From Deltaproteobacteria bacterium (GTDB lineage: Bacteria > Myxococcota_A > Polyangia > Polyangiales > Ga0077539), in assembly GCA_016218725.1 (NCBI GenBank), contig JACRDB010000011.1, positions 1 through 64,000 of the forward strand: a stretch of DNA of 64,000 nucleotides, given 5' to 3'. The notes under the pieces were generated by a model, which searched no databases, was not told the DNA's origin, and worked only from the letters and a program-made list of their open reading frames with translations. Positions 18,596-29,075 of this stretch are shown here, piece by piece (positions within the stretch are counted from its first letter, which is position 1; each line of letters begins with the position of its first letter). A program made the translations under genes and the position numbers.

Positions 18596-19373
18596 CGGCG
18601 TCCCCGAGGCGCGGCAGGAGCACCGCCTCCACCGCGCGGAGGAACGCCCCGAGCCCCGCTGCCTCGCCGCGCGAGGCCAGGAGCTCCAGGGGCGTGTCGA
18701 GCCAGCACTGTCGGCCGCGCTCGTCCAGGGCCGAGCAGGGCTCTCCCCCAGAGAGGAGCGCCCGGAGCACGCGCTTGGCGTCCCGGGGGTCCCCCGTGCG
18801 GTCGGACATCAAGCGCTCCGGGGCCTCCGTGGGGTCAAAGCCAAGCTCCCGGTGGAGGGCCTTCAACCTCGCGATTTCAATGGAGTTCTTCGGCACGAAG
18901 CCCGCCAGCACCCAGGCCTCCGCCTCGCGGCAGGGCTCGGCGAGCACCACCGCGAGGCCCTCGGCGGCCAGGGCCACGCCGGCGCCACGGAGGCGCGAGG
19001 GGTCCGTCTCCCCGTCGGTGTCTCCAGAGAGCACCACCAGGGCGGGCGTCGGATCCAGGGTGGCCGCCACGCGGAGCGCGAGGAAGGCCTCCGAGGCGAC
19101 GCCTCGGGGGCTGTAGAGCCTCCCGGTCTCACGGAGTCTCACGTGGGGGCGGAGCCTGCGGGCGCGGGCCTCGCGCTCCACGCTGCCGCGGTCGGCCCAC
19201 CAGACGTCCGGGCGAAGGCCCGTCCAGGTCCGCTGGGCGTCCCGGGCTTCCGGGGCCCAGAGGGCGCGGAGCCAGTCGGAGCGCGCCCTCTCGTGCACCA
19301 CCCGGTCGCACAGGTCCCTCGCCAGCGTGGCCGAGAGGAGGTCCTCGGCGCAGAGGAGAAACCGCAGCGCCAT
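18582..19373 (-). CDS. TOPRIM-like hypothetical protein (DUF4276/RloB-like)
   Basis: 263 residues. The middle carries ALVVLSGDTDGETDPSRL, a DxD-type TOPRIM acidic motif, and then EPCREAEAWVLAGFVP, which resembles the EAWLL motif of DUF4276/RloB proteins. The N-terminus FLLCAEDLLSATLARDL would be the first strand with its acidic residue. Related proteins are often coupled to AAA ATPases in phage-defence loci, but no ATPase lies next door. Function is not established. The gene sits alone between the P450 and a gap holding a strong palindrome. Confidence 0.55.
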   Translation of the reverse strand: MALRFLLCAEDLLSATLARDLCDRVVHERARSDWLRALWAPEARDAQRTWTGLRPDVWWADRGSVEREARARRLRPHVRLRETGRLYSPRGVASEAFLALRVAATLDPTPALVVLSGDTDGETDPSRLRGAGVALAAEGLAVVLAEPCREAEAWVLAGFVPKNSIEIARLKALHRELGFDPTEAPERLMSDRTGDPRDAKRVLRALLSGGEPCSALDERGRQCWLDTPLELLASRGEAAGLGAFLRAVEAVLLPRLGDAVTPA

Positions 19374-19661
19374 AGCTCAGCGGGTGGTGGCTGTGGGTGT
19401 GGAAGGAGCCCCGGGGGCGACCGGGCGGGGAGACCACCTTCTCGGCTGAAGCACTGAAGCTCTGGACCTCGCAGTCGGAGCTTCGCGCGGCCACGATAAC
19501 TCGTTAGCGTGGCCGCGCTGCTTCCTTCTCCCTGGACGTGCATGCTCGGTCATGGCGTAGCGCCGTGATGGATGGCTGGGCTCTGGGTCGCTCCTTCGGT
19601 CGCCTCCGGGGCTCCCGCGAGACTCCCACGGACCGCCCGGTGGCACAAGCACGCCAAGGCT
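19374..19661. other. Non-coding gap with two adjacent inverted repeats
   Basis: No gene is evident. The gap holds two adjacent inverted repeats: GAAGCTC at 19456-19462 paired with GAGCTTC at 19478-19484, and a 34-bp near-palindrome at 19485-19518. Both lie between the SnoaL-like stop and the TOPRIM-like start. Confidence 0.6.
19485..19518. promoter_or_regulatory. 34-bp near-perfect palindrome
   Basis: Outer arms GCGCGGCCACG and CGTGGCCGCGC are perfect over 11 bp. Inner arms TAAC and GTTA are also paired, with only an A/G and a central T/C mismatch. It could be a regulator's operator, a cruciform or a factor-dependent terminator. There is no T-run. Confidence 0.5.
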
Positions 19662-20096
19662 TTACGGCGCCTCCGAGTCCCGAATCGGGACCTCGCCCCG
19701 GGCGGCCAGGGTCACCCGGCGGTGGGCGAAGCGCCAGGCTCCGTCCTCCCGGCGGACCAGGTCCGTGTACGAACCGACAGCCACCACGCCCGGGGTGGTG
19801 TGCGGATCGATCAGCACGAAATCCGCGTCCACCCTGACGCCCTCGGTCACGGCGACCATGACGTGGTGGAAGGTCACGTGGCGCTTGCCACGGATGAGCT
19901 CCAACACACCGGTGAGCAGCACCCGGAGCTGCGCCCGCCCTCGAAAGACCCCCCGGAGGCTCTCCAGGGCTCCATCCTCGGTGAAGGTCTCGAGCACCCG
20001 GACGAGGTCCCCGGCCTCCTCGGCCCGGGCATGGCGGGCGTAGAGCTCCAGGATGTCCAGGCGATCCTCGGCGGTGAGCTTCGCGGGGTTCGACAT
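19662..20096 (-). CDS. SnoaL-like (NTF2-fold) protein
   Basis: 144 residues from the ATG at 20096 (MSNPAKLTAED). The N-terminal helix DRLDILELYARHARAEEAGD, the sequence TFTEDGALES, and the C-terminal strands (VRREDGAWRFAHRRVTL) are typical of SnoaL_4 polyketide-cyclase/ketosteroid-isomerase-like proteins. The cone-shaped pocket usually binds a small hydrophobic ligand. The His residues in GKRHVTFHHVM could be in the pocket. The substrate is unknown. It is divergent from the CBS-domain gene by 88 bases. Confidence 0.8.
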   Translation of the reverse strand: MSNPAKLTAEDRLDILELYARHARAEEAGDLVRVLETFTEDGALESLRGVFRGRAQLRVLLTGVLELIRGKRHVTFHHVMVAVTEGVRVDADFVLIDPHTTPGVVAVGSYTDLVRREDGAWRFAHRRVTLAARGEVPIRDSEAP

Positions 20097-20184
20097 GGTC
20101 CCTTGAGCATACCCCCGGCGGGCGAGTTGATGGGGGTCATCGCCCGCCCCGAGGGCCATCCTCAGGACCACACCGAGGTGCCCC

Positions 20185-20592
20185 ATGCGGACCCAGGACG
20201 TGATGACCCGAGCGCCCTACGTCGGCACGCAGGAGATGCGGCTCTACCAGGCCCTGCAGCTCATGGACCGCGAGGGCTTCCGACACCTCCCGGTGACCGA
20301 GGGCCGCCGCCTCGTGGGGCTCCTCTCGGACCTGGACGTCAAGCTCGCGATCTCGCGCAACTACGGCACCCAGGACGAGACCGTGGAAGACCGCGCCACG
20401 CTCCTGCGCACCGTCGGCGAGGTGATGGTCCGCCACCCCTTCAGCGTCCGGCCCGACACCCCCGTCCGGGAGCTGGTCTTCGCCTGCGTGGAGCACAAGC
20501 TCAGCGCCGTCCCCGTCGTGGATCCGGAGGGGGACCTGGTCGGGATCGTCACCACCGTGGACCTCCTGGCGCTGCTCCTACCTCACGTCTGA
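20185..20592 (+). CDS. Tandem CBS-domain protein
   Basis: 135 residues made almost entirely of a CBS pair (Bateman module). The first repeat is VMTRAPYVG to LVGLLSDLDVKLA and the second is VMVRHPFSVRPDTP to LVGIVTTVDLLALLL. Stand-alone CBS pairs bind adenine nucleotides and regulate partner enzymes or channels. No partner is fused here. The nearest co-oriented gene is far away, so it appears monocistronic. Confidence 0.93.
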   Translation: MRTQDVMTRAPYVGTQEMRLYQALQLMDREGFRHLPVTEGRRLVGLLSDLDVKLAISRNYGTQDETVEDRATLLRTVGEVMVRHPFSVRPDTPVRELVFACVEHKLSAVPVVDPEGDLVGIVTTVDLLALLLPHV

Positions 20593-20629
20593 GGGCTCCA
20601 ACCAAACGTATACACGGTGTATCCTCACC
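20593..20629. terminator. Convergent-end dyad, possible terminator
   Basis: Between the convergent CBS and L,D-transpeptidase genes lies ATACAC-G-GTGTAT, a 13-base dyad at 20607-20619, flanked by CCAACC and GGTTGG. The one-base centre makes it a poor hairpin on its own, so the terminator call is weak. Confidence 0.25.
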
Positions 20630-22081
20630 TCAGGGTTGGCCTCCGTGGTGGCGGTGGTGCCGAGGGTGGTGACGGTGATGGTGGCGGTGGTGATGGCGCC
20701 CATGGCGCCCGTGGTGCCGGTGGTGCCGGTGGCGTGGGACGGGCGACGGGGCCTCCGCGGTGGGGGCCTCGACCCGGCGTTGGTGTGAGGACGAGCCCAG
20801 GGGGGTCCTCCCGCGGACCCTGAGGACGGTGCCCTCTCCGGGCGCGAGGAGCACCGCGCGCCAGCCGTCTGGGAGCGAGCCGGTGAAGGCGAAGAACCAG
20901 GCCGCGTCGGTGAAGGACAGGTTGATGCACCCGTGGCTCCGCGGCTGGCCGAAGCCGTCGTGCCAGTAGACGCCGTGGAGGGCGCGGCCGTCGTCGTCGA
21001 AGAACTGGGTGTACGGGACGCGGGCCAGGAGGTGGCCGTGGCCGGCGCGGAAGCCCATGTCCCGCGCGAGGTGTCGGCTGCGGATGTTGTACACGCCCGG
21101 CGGGGTCTCGGCCTCCGGGGAGCCCGTGGAGGTGAGGGTGACGTACACCAGGCGCTCCCCCTCGAAGGCGGCGATGACCTGCTGGTCCAGGTCCACATCG
21201 ATCCAACGCTGGCGGGCGGCGAGGTCCACGCCGGGCGGCGCCGGGGACGGGGTGAAGACCCGCAACGCGGCCGCGCGCACCCAGCGCCCGCCGTCGATGC
21301 GTACGACGTCCCGGCGGGCCACGGTCCGGCGCTCGAGGACGCGCAGGGCCTCCAGGTGCGCCAGCCGAGGCCCCTCGCCGCGCCCGAGCGCGGCCTCCTC
21401 CGGCGTGCCGTAGCTGGTGGCGCGGCCGACGAGCACCCACGCCGCGAGGGCCTCCGGCGCGTCGCGGTGGAGGTCCTCGCCGGTGCGGCCGTGGAAGCCC
21501 GAAGGGTGGACCCCCTGCACGTCTCGACGCAGGAGGAACTGCCCCGCGGCGGTCTCCGTGACGGCCACGCCCCCATCCCGGTGGACGCTCCGAACAACGA
21601 AGCCCTGCCACGGGGCCCAGGTCTCTAGCGCTCGCCCCGCGCGCGCGTCGGCGGCGGAGGCGAACACCTGCGCCGGGCGCAGGGTCACCCCGTACCTCCA
21701 GCGCAGGGGGTGCGCCACCAGCGACGGCGGCGTCGGCGCGGGGTCCGTGGAGAGCAGCACCTCGGAGCCGCAGAGCCAGCGCCCCTCGCCGAGCTGGAAC
21801 CACCAGCGCGAGCACCCGGAGCCCGCGGGGCTCACCGCCAGGAAGGGAAAGGCCACCGCGCCCACCACCCCCACCTGCGGGCTGTGACGCTCGGGGAGCG
21901 CGCGTACGGCGGCCTCCCCGCGCGGGATGACGGACCTCACTGTGGGGGGCACGGGCCCGTCCCGCGGCACCGGCAGCGTCCCCGGCGGGTCCGCGAGCGC
22001 CGCTCCCGCGACGAGCACCAGCGCCGCGAACGCTTGCCCCGCCGCGCGGAAAGCGCCTGGACAGGATACGTCCACGAGCAC
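20630..22081 (-). CDS. L,D-transpeptidase (YkuD) with His-rich tail
   Basis: 483 residues, starting at GTG 22081, with a signal peptide (residues 11-30, ending ALA). SH3-like segments may occupy 50-280. The YkuD domain spans about 292-425 (QRWIDVDLDQQVIAAFEGER), with catalytic motif RSHGCIN at 381-387 (His383, Cys385) and HGVYWH at 369-374. It should form 3-3 peptidoglycan cross-links or attach outer-membrane proteins in the periplasm. Residues 451-479 contain 18 histidines among Arg and Gly (HRHHRHHGRH), a possible metal-binding tail. Confidence 0.88.
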   Translation of the reverse strand: MLVDVSCPGAFRAAGQAFAALVLVAGAALADPPGTLPVPRDGPVPPTVRSVIPRGEAAVRALPERHSPQVGVVGAVAFPFLAVSPAGSGCSRWWFQLGEGRWLCGSEVLLSTDPAPTPPSLVAHPLRWRYGVTLRPAQVFASAADARAGRALETWAPWQGFVVRSVHRDGGVAVTETAAGQFLLRRDVQGVHPSGFHGRTGEDLHRDAPEALAAWVLVGRATSYGTPEEAALGRGEGPRLAHLEALRVLERRTVARRDVVRIDGGRWVRAAALRVFTPSPAPPGVDLAARQRWIDVDLDQQVIAAFEGERLVYVTLTSTGSPEAETPPGVYNIRSRHLARDMGFRAGHGHLLARVPYTQFFDDDGRALHGVYWHDGFGQPRSHGCINLSFTDAAWFFAFTGSLPDGWRAVLLAPGEGTVLRVRGRTPLGSSSHQRRVEAPTAEAPSPVPRHRHHRHHGRHGRHHHRHHHRHHPRHHRHHGGQP

Positions 22082-22170
22082 AAATTACCGATCAGAATCC
22101 CAATGTTGCAAGCGAAAACGGGCGTCTCTTCGCGCGGCGACCGCCCCCCGCTGCCGCGCGCGCTCGAGGT

Positions 22171-22199
22171 TTGACGGGGCAGGGCGCGGTGGCTAGCGT
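22171..22199 (+). promoter_or_regulatory. Candidate promoter giving a leaderless Uma2 mRNA
   Basis: TTGACG (22171-22176), 17-base spacer, TAGCGT (22194-22199). The ATG at 22206 follows the -10 box by six bases, so the transcript would start at or next to the start codon. Confidence 0.4.
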
Positions 22200-22205
22200 A
22201 GAGGA

Positions 22206-22940
22206 ATGCGCGGCACGGCAGCAAGGGTCTCGGTCCCAGCAGGGGAGGTGCCCGAGGGGTGGGTGCTGGAGGACGATTTTCACATGCCGGACAGCCGGGA
22301 CCAGGACAAGGGGAGCGAGCTGATGGTGTCCTGCCTGGAGCGCCGAACGGGTCTCGGGTGGGTGGCGCGCAACATGGCGCTGCGGTGGTCCGAGGAGCAT
22401 CCGCAGGTGGGCGTGGACCCGGACGTCATGCTCCTCCCCTCGGAGCCCCCGGGGGCGGAGCACCTGAAGAGCGTCCGGACCTGGATCCCAGGGCACCTTC
22501 CCCCGCGGGTTGCGCTGGAGTTCGTCAGCGAGGGCACCGCGGACAAGGATTACGGCGTGGGCATCGAGAAGTACGCCGCCAGCGGCGCCCGCGAGCTCTG
22601 GATCTTTGACCCCTTCTTGTATGGCCCCGCGGTGGACGGTGGACCCCACCTGTTGCAGGTGTACCGTCGGCGCCCAGCCACCCGAGGGCGCAGGGAGCGC
22701 TTCGAGCGGACCTACGCTGGCGACGGACCCGCTGCCACCGAGGAGCTCGGCGCCTGGCTGGTCGTGACGGACGGAGGGTATCGCCTGCGCCTTGCCGACG
22801 ACCGCGAGGGCGTTGTCCTCTGGCCCACCGGCGAAGAGGCCGAGCGCGCGGAGAAGGAGCGCGAGCGCGCGGCGAGGGTCACCATCGAAGCCGAGCTGGC
22901 GCGCCTCCGGGCGGAGCTGGACGAGGCCCGCAAGAGGTAG
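22206..22940 (+). CDS. Uma2 family endonuclease-like protein (DUF820)
   Basis: 244 residues. The PD-(D/E)xK core of Uma2 is visible: PDVMLLPSE carries the Asp, RVALEFVSEG carries the Glu, and KDYGVGIEKYAASGARELWI is the family's most conserved block. The C-terminus is a charged coiled coil (EEAERAEKERERAARV). Uma2 proteins are predicted nucleases, abundant in cyanobacteria and myxobacteria, with unproven roles. Its 3' end converges on the PilZ gene with a three-base gap. Confidence 0.85.
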   Translation: MRGTAARVSVPAGEVPEGWVLEDDFHMPDSRDQDKGSELMVSCLERRTGLGWVARNMALRWSEEHPQVGVDPDVMLLPSEPPGAEHLKSVRTWIPGHLPPRVALEFVSEGTADKDYGVGIEKYAASGARELWIFDPFLYGPAVDGGPHLLQVYRRRPATRGRRERFERTYAGDGPAATEELGAWLVVTDGGYRLRLADDREGVVLWPTGEEAERAEKERERAARVTIEAELARLRAELDEARKR

Positions 22941-22943
22941 CGC

Positions 22944-23645
22944 TCAGCGCCCCGGGCTCGCTTCGTTCTTCCGCGGGGTGGCGGAGTCTTGCGGCGGCGC
23001 GCCGCGGCCCAGTTGCAGCACGCGCTGCATGACATAGCGCTGGAGCTCGGCCCGATCCGTGTCGCTCAGGCGATCGAACTCCAGGGCCGCGGTGCCCTCG
23101 CCGCGGCGCACCACCCGCGCCTCGCCGTAGACCGCCGGGGCGTCCGCCGGGCCCACACCTCGGCCCGCGACCAGCTCGAACACCACCCGGTCCTCGGCCT
23201 GGGCCTTGAGCCCCACGGCCCCGAGCGCCACGAGCATCCCCCCCGCCGAGAGGTTCTGCGCCACCCCCGGGACGATCTCCCCGTCGTCGTAGAGCCTGAC
23301 TTGAAGGTGCGTGGGCACCCGGACGTGGTTCCTCCGCTGGCGCCGGAGGAGCTCCGCCCCGAGAGACAGGACCACGCACGGCACCGCGGCGCAGGGGGCG
23401 TAGCGCTCCACGGTGGCCGCGCACACATAGAGCCCGCCCGCGTCGCCGAGCTCCACATCGACCCGGCTCCCGAGGGGGAAGGGCCGCGGCGCCACGCCCC
23501 GGTCCGTGGGCAGGCGCGCCCAGACCCTGCGCCCCGAGCGGTGCTCCACCACCGTGCGGCAGCGACCCTGGAGCGCCCCGTCCGGCTCCCGGCGGAGGGT
23601 GACCGTGACCGGCCGCCGGAGCGCGAACAGGCTGTGCCACTCCAT
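22944..23645 (-). CDS. PilZ-domain protein, probable c-di-GMP receptor
   Basis: 233 residues, ATG 23645 with AAGGAG eight bases upstream. The N-terminal 110 residues form a YcgR-N-like beta domain. The PilZ domain then begins with RRQRRNHVRVPTHLQV, containing the RxxxR c-di-GMP motif, and has QNLSAGGMLV in place of D/NxSxxG. A cytoplasmic c-di-GMP effector acting on motility or pili is likely. The Tad and mgl genes lie more than 7 kb away, so any link to them is speculative. Confidence 0.85.
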   Translation of the reverse strand: MEWHSLFALRRPVTVTLRREPDGALQGRCRTVVEHRSGRRVWARLPTDRGVAPRPFPLGSRVDVELGDAGGLYVCAATVERYAPCAAVPCVVLSLGAELLRRQRRNHVRVPTHLQVRLYDDGEIVPGVAQNLSAGGMLVALGAVGLKAQAEDRVVFELVAGRGVGPADAPAVYGEARVVRRGEGTAALEFDRLSDTDRAELQRYVMQRVLQLGRGAPPQDSATPRKNEASPGR

Positions 23646-23760
23646 CGGGTGCTCCTTCAACCCCTTCAACGGCGGAAGGGGCTGGAACCTGTAGCGCCCC
23701 GGGGGGCCGGTGCGGTACGACCTCCGAGCGGGCGCGCCCAGCGCCCCCGAAGGGACGCCC

Positions 23761-25233
23761 ATGAACACCACGCACTACTACGGGCCTTCGCTGTCGCTCC
23801 TGACCGACCTCTACCAGCTCACCATGGCCTACGGCTACTGGAAGAGCGGCGTGCACGAGCGCGAGGCATGCTTCCACCTGCACTTCCGGAAGCACCCCTT
23901 CCAGGGCGGGTACACCGTCGCCTGCGGGCTCGCCTACGCCCTGGACTACCTCCAGGGACTGCGCTTCACCGCCGAGGACCTCGCCTGGCTCGGGACCCTG
24001 CCGGGCAACGACGGCCGCCCCCTCTTCGACCGAGGCTTCCTCGACCACCTCGGCGAACTTCGCTTTCAGTGCGACGTGGACGCTGTCCCCGAGGGCACCG
24101 TGGTCTTCCCGCAGGAGCCCCTGGTGCGCGTGCGAGGCCCGATCCTCCAGTGTCAGCTCGTGGAGACGGCGCTCCTGAACATCATCAATTTCCAGACCCT
24201 CATCGCCACCAAGGCCGCCCGGGTGTGCTCCGCAGCCCGCGGGGACGGGGTGCTGGAGTTCGGCCTGCGCCGCGCCCAGGGCATCGACGGCGCGCTGGCC
24301 GCGAGCCGCGCGGCCTACGTGGGCGGCTGCGACGCCACGAGCAACGTGCTGGCCGGGCGGCTCTTCGGCATCCCCGTCAAGGGCACCCACGCCCACTCCT
24401 GGGTGATGTCCTTCGACGACGAGCTCAGCGCCTTCCACGCCTACGCCCAGGCCATGCCCAACAACTGCGTCTTCCTGGTGGACACCTACGACACCCTGGA
24501 GGGCGTGCGCCGCGCCGTCGAGGTGGGCACCGCCCTGCGCGCCCGAGGGCACGAAATGGTGGGTATCCGCCTGGACTCCGGGGACCTCGCCTACCTCTCC
24601 ATCGAGGCGAGGAGGATCCTTGACGAGGGCGGGTTCCCCAAGGCCGCGGTGGTCGCCAGCAACGACCTGGACGAGCACCTCATCGCCACCCTCAAGGAGC
24701 AGGGCGCCACCATCACCGTGTGGGGCGTCGGGACCAAGCTCGCCACGGCCTATGACCAACCCGCCCTGGGCGGCGTCTACAAGCTCGCCGCCATCCGGGA
24801 CGAGCACGGTCGCTGGAAGTACCGCATCAAGCTCTCGGAGCAGGCGGTGAAGGTCTCCACCCCGGGCGTGCAGCAGGTGCGGCGCTACCTGCGCGACGGC
24901 GCCGCCGTCGCCGACATGATCTACGATGAAGAGAGCCCCCCGGCAGGGGAGGCAACCCTGGTGGACCCGCTGGACCCCACGCGACGCCGGTCCTTCCACC
25001 CCACGGACCCCCACACGGAGCTCCTGGTGCCGGTGTTCCGCAAGGGCCAGCGCGTCTACGAACCTCCCACGCTCGCCGCCACGCGGGACCACGCCCGGGC
25101 GCAGCTCGCGGCCTTCCACGCTGGCGTCAAGCGCTTCGCCAACCCGCACCAGTACCCGGTAGGGCTCGAGGCGGGCCTCCAGGAGCACAAGACCCGGCTC
25201 ATCCTTGAAGCGCGGAGCCAGCCCCGCGGATAG
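23761..25233 (+). CDS. pncB: Nicotinate phosphoribosyltransferase
   Basis: 490 residues. It converts nicotinate and PRPP to nicotinate mononucleotide in NAD salvage. Start ATG 23761 ([13 protein letters not shown]). The family N-terminus [18 protein letters not shown], the central [20 protein letters not shown] and [12 protein letters not shown] with its likely catalytic His, and the late [19 protein letters not shown] are all present. Length and motif spacing are normal for the long bacterial form. It is cytoplasmic, divergent from the PilZ gene, and has no adjacent NAD genes. Confidence 0.95.
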   Translation: MNTTHYYGPSLSLLTDLYQLTMAYGYWKSGVHEREACFHLHFRKHPFQGGYTVACGLAYALDYLQGLRFTAEDLAWLGTLPGNDGRPLFDRGFLDHLGELRFQCDVDAVPEGTVVFPQEPLVRVRGPILQCQLVETALLNIINFQTLIATKAARVCSAARGDGVLEFGLRRAQGIDGALAASRAAYVGGCDATSNVLAGRLFGIPVKGTHAHSWVMSFDDELSAFHAYAQAMPNNCVFLVDTYDTLEGVRRAVEVGTALRARGHEMVGIRLDSGDLAYLSIEARRILDEGGFPKAAVVASNDLDEHLIATLKEQGATITVWGVGTKLATAYDQPALGGVYKLAAIRDEHGRWKYRIKLSEQAVKVSTPGVQQVRRYLRDGAAVADMIYDEESPPAGEATLVDPLDPTRRRSFHPTDPHTELLVPVFRKGQRVYEPPTLAATRDHARAQLAAFHAGVKRFANPHQYPVGLEAGLQEHKTRLILEARSQPRG

Positions 25234-25239
25234 CGCCCC

Positions 25240-26049
25240 CTACGGCGTATGCACCGGGTCCGGCGGGCCGTACTCCGGCCACACGGGCGGCTCCGGCGCG
25301 TCCGCCAGGCCCTCCGGGCGAAGCCCCGCCAGGTCCCCGAAGACCCGGTCCGTGTCGTCCGCGAAGAAGGTCTCGCGCCCGTAGATCGAGTACACCCTCG
25401 CCCGGCGCCCGTACCACGGGAGGTAGAGGTCCTGGCCGCGGTGCAGGGTCACGGGCCTCAGGTGCTCCAGGGGCTCGCGCAGGTCCAGGGCCCACTCCCG
25501 CACGCTCTGCCCCGGCCGGAGCCTCGCCCGCCGGAGCCACACGGTGAAGAGCCCCCGGCCCGTGGTGAGCACCACCGCGGGGCGGCTCCCACGCAGGACC
25601 TCGTGGTCCACGGAGCCGTCCGCGTGGCGCCGCGTCACCCCCACCTCCGGCGTGCGGAGCTCATAGCGCCGCACCTCCGGGAAGCCATCGCTCCGCCGCA
25701 CCCCCGGCACGGTGATCCTGCGCCAGGCCCGCAGCGGCACCAGCGCGCGGTCGTACACCACCTCCACGTCGGTGATGGCCATGCGCCACGCCTGGCGGCT
25801 GGTGCCCACCACCAGGCAGTCCCGCGCCCGGAGCTCGTAGCGCTCCACCACGTCCCGCTCCAGGGAGGTGCGCCCCGAGCGCATCCGTAGCCCCGCCAGC
25901 ACCTCCCCCGGAGGGAGCTCACCCACCCCGCACGAGGGGTAGGGCAAGGTAGGGAGGGACGCGACCGGGACGTGCTTCCTGCGACACCCCGGGGCGCACG
26001 CCGCCAGGGCGATGGTTACACTGAGCGGGAGGAGCCTCGGGGGCTTCAG
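25240..26049 (-). CDS. Lipoprotein at the end of the oxidase operon, CTG start proposed
   Basis: 269 residues from CTG 26049, which overlaps the stop of subunit IV as CTGA. The encoded LKPPRLLPLSVTIALAAC is a full lipoprotein signal with lipobox LAAC starting right at that codon; no ATG, GTG or TTG in frame lies nearby upstream. The mature part is beta-rich, with WRMAITDVEVVYDRALVPL and VRREYELRTPEVGVT-type strands. The family is not recognised. Its position after cytochrome oxidase subunit IV suggests an assembly or envelope role for the caa3 complex. Confidence 0.65.
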   Translation of the reverse strand: MKPPRLLPLSVTIALAACAPGCRRKHVPVASLPTLPYPSCGVGELPPGEVLAGLRMRSGRTSLERDVVERYELRARDCLVVGTSRQAWRMAITDVEVVYDRALVPLRAWRRITVPGVRRSDGFPEVRRYELRTPEVGVTRRHADGSVDHEVLRGSRPAVVLTTGRGLFTVWLRRARLRPGQSVREWALDLREPLEHLRPVTLHRGQDLYLPWYGRRARVYSIYGRETFFADDTDRVFGDLAGLRPEGLADAPEPPVWPEYGPPDPVHTP

Positions 26050-26522
26050 TGGTGCTCGGCCGCGGGGGCCTGGTGACCCCCGCCGTGCTCGCCGTGGGAC
26101 GGCAGCGGCGTGGCGGGCGGGACGTAGTCCTCGTCGCGCATACCGCCGGGGGCGCGCTCGGCGTGGCGCAGGTAATGGCGGCCGCCGTTCATGCGGTCCA
26201 CGGCGCCGCGGGTGCCCAGGTCGTTCATGGTGTATGTGAGGAAGATCCCCAGGAACACGAAGCTCATCACGAAGACCAGCGCGTGGAAGGGCTTGTCGTG
26301 CCTGAGGTGCATGAAGAACGTGGCCACCAGCGAGGCCTTCACCGTGGCCACGGCGATGGCCACCACGGTGTTGGCGCTCCCGAGGTCCACGTAGGACACC
26401 GCGACGGTGAGCACCGTGAGCACGATGAGCGCCGAGAAGATCGCGCAGAGGAACCACGCCGCGGTGATGTGGGCGTGGACCTTTCCGTCATCAGCGTGGG
26501 CGTGGGCGTGGGCGTCGCTCAT
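26046..26522 (-). CDS. ctaF: Cytochrome c oxidase subunit IV
   Basis: 158 residues, a COX4_pro/CtaF-type subunit. Three membrane helices are seen: AAWFLCAIFSALIVLTVLTV, NTVVAIAVATVKASLVATFF and FHALVFVMSFVFLGIFLTYT. The family motif ATFFMHLRHDK is intact. Both ends are His-rich (HAHAHADD and EHGGGHQAPAAEHH). It is the last oxidase subunit gene, three bases after ctaE, and its stop overlaps the CTG of the downstream lipoprotein. Confidence 0.92.
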   Translation of the reverse strand: MSDAHAHAHADDGKVHAHITAAWFLCAIFSALIVLTVLTVAVSYVDLGSANTVVAIAVATVKASLVATFFMHLRHDKPFHALVFVMSFVFLGIFLTYTMNDLGTRGAVDRMNGGRHYLRHAERAPGGMRDEDYVPPATPLPSHGEHGGGHQAPAAEHH

Positions 26523-26525
26523 GGT

Positions 26526-27320
26526 TCAACCTACCAGGTACAGCAGCGGGAAGAGGTAGATCCAGACCAGGTCCACGAGGTGCCAGTAGAGCGCGCCGAT
26601 CTCCACCGCGGTGAAGTACTCGGGGCTGAAGTGGCCCTTCTGGTTGCGCCAGAGCACCCAGGTAAGGATGGCCATCCCCACGACGACGTGCACCCCGTGG
26701 AGGCCCGTCATCATGAAGTACAGCCCGAAGAACATGTTGCCGCGGGCCGGCAGGTCCAGCACCTGGAGCGGCCGGGCCATGGTGCGGTCGAAGCACCCGT
26801 CGCCCTGGAGGATGTGCATGTACCAGGGCGTAGACGACCCCGAGAAGCCCCCGTGGCCGTCCGGGCTGCCCGCGAACCAGGGGTGCCCGAAGCAGCGCCC
26901 CGGGAGCAGCCCGTCGTGGAACTTGTGCGTGTACTCGAAGTACTTCACCACCAGGAAGATCGCCGCGCAGGCGATGGTGATCACCAGGTACAGCGAGGTC
27001 TTCTTCTGGTTGCCGAGCTGCGCCTCGCGCACCGCGAGGGCCGCCGTCAGCGAGGAGAACAGCAGCACCACCGTGTTCACCGCGCCCATGATGCGGTCCA
27101 GGTGGTGGTGCGCCATGGTGAACACGTCGGGCTCCAGGCTCCGGAAGATCCCGTAGGCCACGAAGAGCCCGCCGAACATCAGGATCTCCGTGCAGATGAA
27201 GACCCACATGCCCAGCTTGGCCGTGTCGAACTGCTGCTCCGGCGTGTCAAAGTGGTGGGCCAGGTACGGCGGGTGCTCGCCATGCCCGTGCCCGGCCTCG
27301 GCACCGTGTCCGGCGCTCAT
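26526..27320 (-). CDS. ctaE: Cytochrome c oxidase subunit III
   Basis: 264 residues with a His-rich N-terminus and seven predicted membrane helices. The conserved segments include FICTEILMFGGLFVAYGIF, the Glu/His-containing LYFMMTGLHGVHVVVG (helix V region) and YWHLVDLVWIYLFPLLY, the C-terminal signature. Between helices III and IV there is a Cys/Gly-rich loop (LLPGRCFGHPWF and HILQGDGCFDR), with two cysteines that could pair in the periplasm. It stabilises subunit I and proton uptake. Confidence 0.94.
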   Translation of the reverse strand: MSAGHGAEAGHGHGEHPPYLAHHFDTPEQQFDTAKLGMWVFICTEILMFGGLFVAYGIFRSLEPDVFTMAHHHLDRIMGAVNTVVLLFSSLTAALAVREAQLGNQKKTSLYLVITIACAAIFLVVKYFEYTHKFHDGLLPGRCFGHPWFAGSPDGHGGFSGSSTPWYMHILQGDGCFDRTMARPLQVLDLPARGNMFFGLYFMMTGLHGVHVVVGMAILTWVLWRNQKGHFSPEYFTAVEIGALYWHLVDLVWIYLFPLLYLVG

Positions 27321-27361
27321 GGGGTCCTCCGTGCGGGTGTGGTGCTCTCAGCGCTCATTGG

Positions 27362-29038
<1,677 letters not shown>

Positions 29039-29075
29039 TGGGGTTCCTCTTCGGTCCTCTTCGGTCGGCTCAGGT

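Noticed and set aside
20640..20731. Short regular repeats as a possible CRISPR-like array
   Set aside because: The repeats are a codon-level His-rich run inside the transpeptidase gene, with no spacers.
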